18,724 nucleotides of DNA from NCBI GenBank assembly GCA_007125435.1, contig SLDF01000226.1, positions 1 through 18,724 of the forward strand, read 5' to 3'. The position numbers and the translations under genes are program-made. The DNA is from Saprospiraceae bacterium. GTDB lineage: Bacteria; Bacteroidota; Bacteroidia; Chitinophagales; Saprospiraceae. Numbering within the stretch: position 1 is the stretch's first letter; every line of letters starts with the position of its first letter. Positions 15,054 through 18,724 of this stretch are shown here, piece by piece. The notes beneath the pieces were generated by a model. The model did not search any database. It was not told the origin of the DNA and worked only from the letters and a program-made list of their open reading frames with translations.

Positions 15054-15392
15054 TTATAGTGCCAATTCTTCTACTAATTTTGAAATTTGGTTCAATCTAT
15101 CCTTATCTAAGGAATAGTAAATGAACTTACCTTGTCGATCTGTAATGACAACACCAGCTCTTCTTAAGATAGCAAGGTGCTGAGAAGCCACAGACTGTTC
15201 TAATCTTAATTTAATGTAGATGTCTGTGACCGTCATTGCTTCATTATCTTCAAGAAGGTCAATTATTCTTTGTCTTAGCTTGTGGTTTACTGCTCTAAGC
15301 ACTAATACTGCCTTTCGTAATAAGGCATAGTCAAGATAAATATCTTTATCTCCTTTCTTTAATGTAACTGATTCGTTCTTCTGTTTTTTCAT
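15054..15392 (-). CDS. ArsR-family winged-helix repressor (copy B)
   Basis: This 112-residue regulator has the ArsR layout: LRAVNHKLRQRIIDLL (32-47), helix-turn-helix RLEQSVASQHLAILRRAGVV (63-82), wing ITDRQGKFIYYSL (83-95) and a short C-terminal dimerisation helix. It is clearly paralogous to copy A: LEQS/IEQS, SQHL, LR.AGVV and GKF..YS align without gaps. It contains no cysteine and no recognisable metal site. ATG 15392 is the only good start. Its upstream DNA holds GTTTGGT and ACCAAA(A)C inverted half-sites and a 14-bp palindrome, consistent with autoregulation. It lies 151 bp downstream of tsaB on the same strand. Confidence 0.9.
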   Translation of the reverse strand: MKKQKNESVTLKKGDKDIYLDYALLRKAVLVLRAVNHKLRQRIIDLLEDNEAMTVTDIYIKLRLEQSVASQHLAILRRAGVVITDRQGKFIYYSLDKDRLNQISKLVEELAL

Positions 15393-15412
15393 ATGTTAGC
15401 CATTTTGGATAT

Positions 15413-15446
15413 GTTTGGTTTGTATATTACCAAAACTGTACCAAAC
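15413..15446. promoter_or_regulatory. Inverted half-sites before ArsR copy B
   Basis: GTTTGGT (15413-15419) is complementary to ACCAAAC (15440-15446) and nearly so to ACCAAAAC (15429-15436). One left half-site and two alternative right half-sites stand 21-54 bp upstream of the ATG, as expected for an autoregulatory operator. Confidence 0.5.
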
Positions 15447-15458
15447 TTGACAAATGAT

Positions 15459-15472
15459 GTTTATTAATAAAC
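15459..15472. promoter_or_regulatory. Perfect 14-bp palindrome before ArsR copy B
   Basis: GTTTATTAATAAAC is fully self-complementary and lies 66 bp upstream of the copy B ATG. In AT-rich DNA such a palindrome can occur by chance, but its place beside the GTTTGGT half-sites makes it a second operator candidate. Confidence 0.35.
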
Positions 15473-15543
15473 TGTTTTAGCATGTAAATCAGTTCATTTA
15501 ATGCTATAATTGTGGAAAATTTAAATATATACTTAACGAATAA

Positions 15544-16245
15544 TTAAGCTTTAAGGCGTGGTTTAGGGGTGGTAATATTAGGCTGTTTGATATATATGGG
15601 CTGGGCTAAAAAAATATTTAAAAATTTTTTTTGTTGGTAATTGTGCAAGGTCAATCCATGTAAATCTGATGCACTTAACTCCTCGATGTCTATCAAAACA
15701 TGTTCCTTGACCTCCAAAAATGATTTTACTTTAAAGGCGCCATTGCCTGAAAAGCATACAAAGTCACTTTGCCCGATTTCAGTTTGGATTGAATCTTCAT
15801 CAAGTATTAAAGCTTTAGCATCACCAATGGCTTGCATCTTTTCATTAAATGTCATCGTATACACTTCCATTCTTCTGGCATCAATCATAGGGATATACTT
15901 ACCGGGTTTGAAGTTGTGCTTCGATGCACACTTAAAAGCAATAGCCTCTAATGTGGGTATACCTATTAATGGAATACTTAAGCTCATGGCCAGAGCTTGA
16001 GCGGTTGACATGCCAACCCTAAGCCCGGTATACGACCCCGGGCCCAGGCTTATAGATATAGCACTCACATCTTTTAGTGCGATGCCGGCCATTTGTCTTG
16101 CCTGCTCTATGAGCAATGTCAATTTAGAGGCATGATCGTATTTTAGCAATGATTTAGATGCAGCTAAAATGCCTTTATCATCTGATATAGCTACTGAACA
16201 TAGGTCAGCAGTGGTTTCAATTAAAATAAACAGTGGGCTTTTCAA
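15544..16245 (-). CDS. tsaB: tRNA threonylcarbamoyladenosine biosynthesis protein TsaB
   Basis: TsaB is the non-catalytic partner of TsaD and TsaE in making t6A at position 37 of ANN-decoding tRNAs. The 233-residue length is normal. The ASKHA-fold N-terminal domain shows IETTADLCSVAI (9-20), YDHASKL (36-42), the signature ISLGPGSYTGLRVG (65-78) and GIPTLEAIA (95-103). The only usable start is TTG at 16245: an in-frame stop lies a few codons upstream and no ATG precedes the conserved beginning. That start is one base after the stop codon of the upstream protease gene, so translation is probably coupled. TsaD and TsaE are not in the window. Confidence 0.94.
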   Translation of the reverse strand: MKSPLFILIETTADLCSVAISDDKGILAASKSLLKYDHASKLTLLIEQARQMAGIALKDVSAISISLGPGSYTGLRVGMSTAQALAMSLSIPLIGIPTLEAIAFKCASKHNFKPGKYIPMIDARRMEVYTMTFNEKMQAIGDAKALILDEDSIQTEIGQSDFVCFSGNGAFKVKSFLEVKEHVLIDIEELSASDLHGLTLHNYQQKKFLNIFLAQPIYIKQPNITTPKPRLKA

Positions 16246-16246
16246 T

Positions 16247-17917
16247 CTACTGAGCTTCTAATATTTTACTATACTTTTTCTGATCTTTAAGAATGTTTGT
16301 AGCTTCTACTACCCAGGGGTCTTCTTTCAAGGTATATTTTATTCGTCCTTTTTGATAGTAGTATCGCTTTATAATCTCTTCTTCGATTTGGCTGATCAAC
16401 ACAGCCTTATATTTCTCTAGCTCCAGGGCGGCTGTCTTCTGTAATTGCTTTTCAAGTTTTTGCAATGAAGAAAGCATGGATTTATCATCGCCATACTCTT
16501 CTCTGATGATGTCTCTCAGCTCGGTCAGAATAGCTTCACTTTCTGACTCGAAGTCATCAGTAAACTTCAGCGCATAAGATTTGAACTTGTCAAAGTCTTC
16601 AAATACAAACTCTGTTGGCCCTGCAATGCTATCGTGCTTCTGGGTCCACTCTGTCACATAGTTGAAGATGATATAACTATCATTCAGAAAATCAATAAAT
16701 GGTGCAGACAAATCTTCGTCCATAAGGATATCTGGAGCTACCCCACCTCCATCTAAAACCAACCTACCGGCTCTGGTTTTAAATTGTCCTCGCAGGCTAT
16801 CAGGAATATCTAGCGGTTCGCCATCTTCATATGATACACTTTGGATGCATCGACCGCTTGGTATGTAGTACTTTGCTGTCGTCACTTTTACTCTGGAATT
16901 GTACCCTACCTCTTTCGTATTTTGCACAAGGCCTTTTCCGTATGTGCGTCTGCCAATTAAAACACCCCTATCATAGTCCTGGAGCACACCACTAACGATT
17001 TCAGAGGCTGAAGCAGACCTTTCATTTACTAGAACTACGATGGGCAGGTCTTCATAAGTAGGATTGGATGTTGTCTTGAATGATCTGTCCCAGTCTTTTA
17101 CCTTACCTCTGGTGCTAACGACTTCGAGGTCTTTGGGGATAAATAAATTGCAAATACGAACAGCCTCTTGTAATAGTCCTCCACCATTATCTCTAAGATC
17201 CAGTATGATGCCTTTAAATTCCGGATTTTCGCGTTTCATATCTCTTAGTGCCTTTGCGATATTACCGGATGCATTGGGCGTAAAGGTCGTCAGATTGACA
17301 TAGGCGTAATCGTTATCAATGAGGTCAAAGTGCGGTACATTGGGGATATCAATATCACTGCGAACAACTACTGTCTCGTAAACTTCACCATTACCATGAC
17401 GTCTCATTTTTACAGCGACCTCAGTGTTGGGAGCGCCTTTAACTATTGCGCTGAATTCGTCCATATTCAAATCAACAAGTGGCAACCCATCTATTTCCAG
17501 AATAACATCACCGGCTTTGATACCGGCATCATATGCAGGGCTTTCTTCGAATGGCTCCGTAACTACAAACTCTCCATTGATAACATTTACCAAAGCCCCA
17601 ATACCATGGTATCTGCCTTCTGACATGAATCTATACTGCTCTACCTGTGACTCTGCTATATAATTGGTGAATGGATCAAGTGTTTCCAGCATGGCATCAA
17701 TACCAACCTTCATCAATTTACTCGGATCTATATCCTCGACATAATTGGTATTAACCTCTTTGTAAAGATTTATGAAAATCTCCAGATTCTTTGAGATTTC
17801 AAATAGTCTACCACTTCTGTTTAATGTGTAAGATGATAGACCAACTGCAACTACGCAGATCATTATTGCACCATATAACCATTTTCGGCTCATAAATACG
17901 GATATTCTTTTTTTCAT
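16247..17917 (-). CDS. S41-family C-terminal processing protease (CtpA/Prc type)
   Basis: This 556-residue protease (from ATG 17917) cleaves protein C-termini in the periplasm. It has a basic N-terminus and one hydrophobic segment (about 11-31, KWLYGAIMICVVAVGLSSY), a signal anchor or signal peptide. A PDZ domain follows (about 100-175, GIGALV...AGIKAGDVILEIDG), then the S41 core with ILDLRDNGGG (238-247). The catalytic Ser303 is in NERSASASEI, Lys328 in TYGKGLVQ, and Gln332 is the third residue; the 25-residue Ser-Lys spacing fits CtpB. A Lys/Glu-rich C-terminal tail is typical of Bacteroidota homologues. The frame extends to a TTG at 17938, but ATG 17917 directly precedes the basic signal region. 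It overlaps nothing and is followed by tsaB after one base, probably in one transcript. Confidence 0.93.
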   Translation of the reverse strand: MKKRISVFMSRKWLYGAIMICVVAVGLSSYTLNRSGRLFEISKNLEIFINLYKEVNTNYVEDIDPSKLMKVGIDAMLETLDPFTNYIAESQVEQYRFMSEGRYHGIGALVNVINGEFVVTEPFEESPAYDAGIKAGDVILEIDGLPLVDLNMDEFSAIVKGAPNTEVAVKMRRHGNGEVYETVVVRSDIDIPNVPHFDLIDNDYAYVNLTTFTPNASGNIAKALRDMKRENPEFKGIILDLRDNGGGLLQEAVRICNLFIPKDLEVVSTRGKVKDWDRSFKTTSNPTYEDLPIVVLVNERSASASEIVSGVLQDYDRGVLIGRRTYGKGLVQNTKEVGYNSRVKVTTAKYYIPSGRCIQSVSYEDGEPLDIPDSLRGQFKTRAGRLVLDGGGVAPDILMDEDLSAPFIDFLNDSYIIFNYVTEWTQKHDSIAGPTEFVFEDFDKFKSYALKFTDDFESESEAILTELRDIIREEYGDDKSMLSSLQKLEKQLQKTAALELEKYKAVLISQIEEEIIKRYYYQKGRIKYTLKEDPWVVEATNILKDQKKYSKILEAQ

Positions 17918-18199
17918 ATTAAAAACTGTAGCATGCAAATGTCCAAAAAATAATAAAATAAACCATCCAACTTCTCAAATGCAGTCAAAAAACCTGATGC
18001 GTCATTATTGTTCCTTTGATCTACCCCAATCATCGGTACTTATGAATAATACATAGTGTCAATTTCAGGCGAAATCATTTGTATAATAACATGCACAAAC
18101 CAATAACGAACCAATTTGTAATCCGTTGCATTTAATGCCATTAATTACTCGAATTAGGCATTGCAGACCACATCACAGAGTCTCGCTCTATCTTCTTTT
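17918..18199. other. Intergenic region upstream of the protease gene
   Basis: I see no gene here. It should hold the promoter of the ctp-tsaB transcript. The nearest candidate box on the minus strand is GACATTTG (about 17943-17936), which misses the first base of TAnnTTTG and has no clear upstream partner. Frames in this stretch are short and featureless. Confidence 0.4.
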
Positions 18200-18314
18200 T
18201 TGCATCAGCGCTGCGGAGCTGTGCCGACCGCAGGAAGGCAGTCCGCAGGACCGAACGAATAGTGAGCAGCGTAGCATAGCGACCCGAGGACAACAGGACG
18301 AGGGTGATGCCCAA
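18200..18314 (+). repeat. Dispersed intergenic repeat, copy 3 (115 bp)
   Basis: It begins TTGCATCAGCGCTGCGGAGC and ends GACGAGGGTGATGCCCAA, with GACCGAACGAATAGTGAGC and CATAGCGACCCGAGGAC between, matching copies 1 and 2 block by block. It is the most compact and most GC-rich copy. CTGCGGA near the left end pairs with TCCGCAG about 24 nt further on, and CCGCAGGA occurs twice directly. It starts 18 bp past the 3' end of the hydrolase gene. A 98-codon frame across it is a by-product. Confidence 0.8.
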
Positions 18315-18332
18315 AAAATTTGCCTACAGGAC

Positions 18333-18724
18333 TTATTCATTCAAAAAATCAATGACAAGGTCATAAAGCTTCTGAGGTTGTTCTGCATGAACCCAATGTC
18401 CTGCGTCGGCGATCGTCTCTAACCGGGCTTGTGGGAAGAGCTTTTTGATATCAGTCATGTCTCCGTCATTGACATAGCCGGAGTTGGCGCCTCTGATGAA
18501 TAGCGCTGGCCTATCGTATGTATGAGGGCTTTTGATCCCTTGCAAAATTGATGCATAATTGTCATGTATACTGTCAAGATTCATCCGCCACGTATAGTGA
18601 CCCAGAGTCTTATCGAATACGATATTTTTAAGGATGAACTGTACAATACCCTTATCCTGAATCTTCTCCTGGAGCTCTGCTTGTATGGCCTTCCTGTCAG
18701 CCATGGTGCTCAGGTCAAGGCTCA
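18333..18724 (-). CDS. Alpha/beta-hydrolase, C-terminal part (runs off the window)
   Basis: The frame stays open to the window edge: the codons before Met at 18704 read SLDLST, so that Met is internal and the true start lies outside. The visible 130 residues look like the cap and C-terminal half of a small alpha/beta-hydrolase of the YbfF type. They include MADRKAIQAELQEKI (a helical cap region), PALFIRGANSGYVN, a D-rich loop and ADAGHWVHAEQP, where the His of GHWVHAE is the catalytic histidine. The Ser nucleophile elbow is upstream and not seen. The substrate is probably a small ester or acyl-CoA, but this cannot be decided. It is on the same strand as ctp, separated by repeat copy 3. Confidence 0.85.
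   Translation of the reverse strand, partial: SLDLSTMADRKAIQAELQEKIQDKGIVQFILKNIVFDKTLGHYTWRMNLDSIHDNYASILQGIKSPHTYDRPALFIRGANSGYVNDGDMTDIKKLFPQARLETIADAGHWVHAEQPQKLYDLVIDFLNE

Noticed and set aside
18126..18422. 98-codon plus-strand frame
   Set aside because: It spans repeat copy 3 and the antisense of the hydrolase 3' end; no family features.

Overview
The window looks like chromosomal DNA from a Bacteroidota bacterium, possibly of the Saprospiria type. The base composition is AT-leaning and Shine-Dalgarno signals are weak. At least one promoter has the Bacteroidota form (TTTG, about 20 bp, TAnnTTTG, in front of hppA). Several proteins have a Bacteroidota flavour, such as the HPDYQ-type glycosyltransferase and the K+-type membrane pyrophosphatase. 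Most of the content is housekeeping, and most genes lie on the minus strand.

Region 1 (239-5967, minus): a tight argB-argD-argC-argJ operon with 6-12 bp gaps encodes the acetylated branch of arginine synthesis from N-acetylglutamate to ornithine. glyA (serine hydroxymethyltransferase) follows after 116 bp and probably has its own promoter. A near-perfect 19-bp palindrome precedes argB.

Region 2 (about 5968-8499): a gene-poor, repeat-rich stretch around a single plus-strand family 2 glycosyltransferase. It holds copy 1 of a dispersed intergenic repeat, a 12-bp inverted repeat bracketing the glycosyltransferase, a strong minus-strand terminator, and two 35-bp direct repeats that each follow a hairpin.

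Region 3 (8500-12450, minus): a GlcD-type FAD-linked oxidase and a K+-dependent membrane pyrophosphatase (hppA) with a good promoter and a clear terminator. The terminator excludes the longest possible start for the oxidase.

Region 4 (12451-14416): repeat copy 2, which contains a 163-bp imperfect palindrome; a TrpF-like barrel protein lacking the expected catalytic cysteine (minus); a divergent alkyltransferase-like protein with Ala in place of the acceptor Cys (plus); and a 78-residue small protein with a textbook terminator (plus).

Region 5 (14526-18724, minus): two tandem ArsR-type repressors without cysteines and with palindromic upstream DNA; tsaB (tRNA t6A modification) coupled to an S41 C-terminal processing protease; repeat copy 3; and the C-terminal part of an alpha/beta hydrolase that runs off the window.

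The strongest unexplained signals are the three-copy repeat family with conserved ends and variable hairpin interiors, and the hairpin-plus-35-bp repeat pair near 7.8-8.0 kb. I see no CRISPR array, tRNA, rRNA, transposase or defence system. I could not run similarity searches, so family names rest on motifs recognised by eye.
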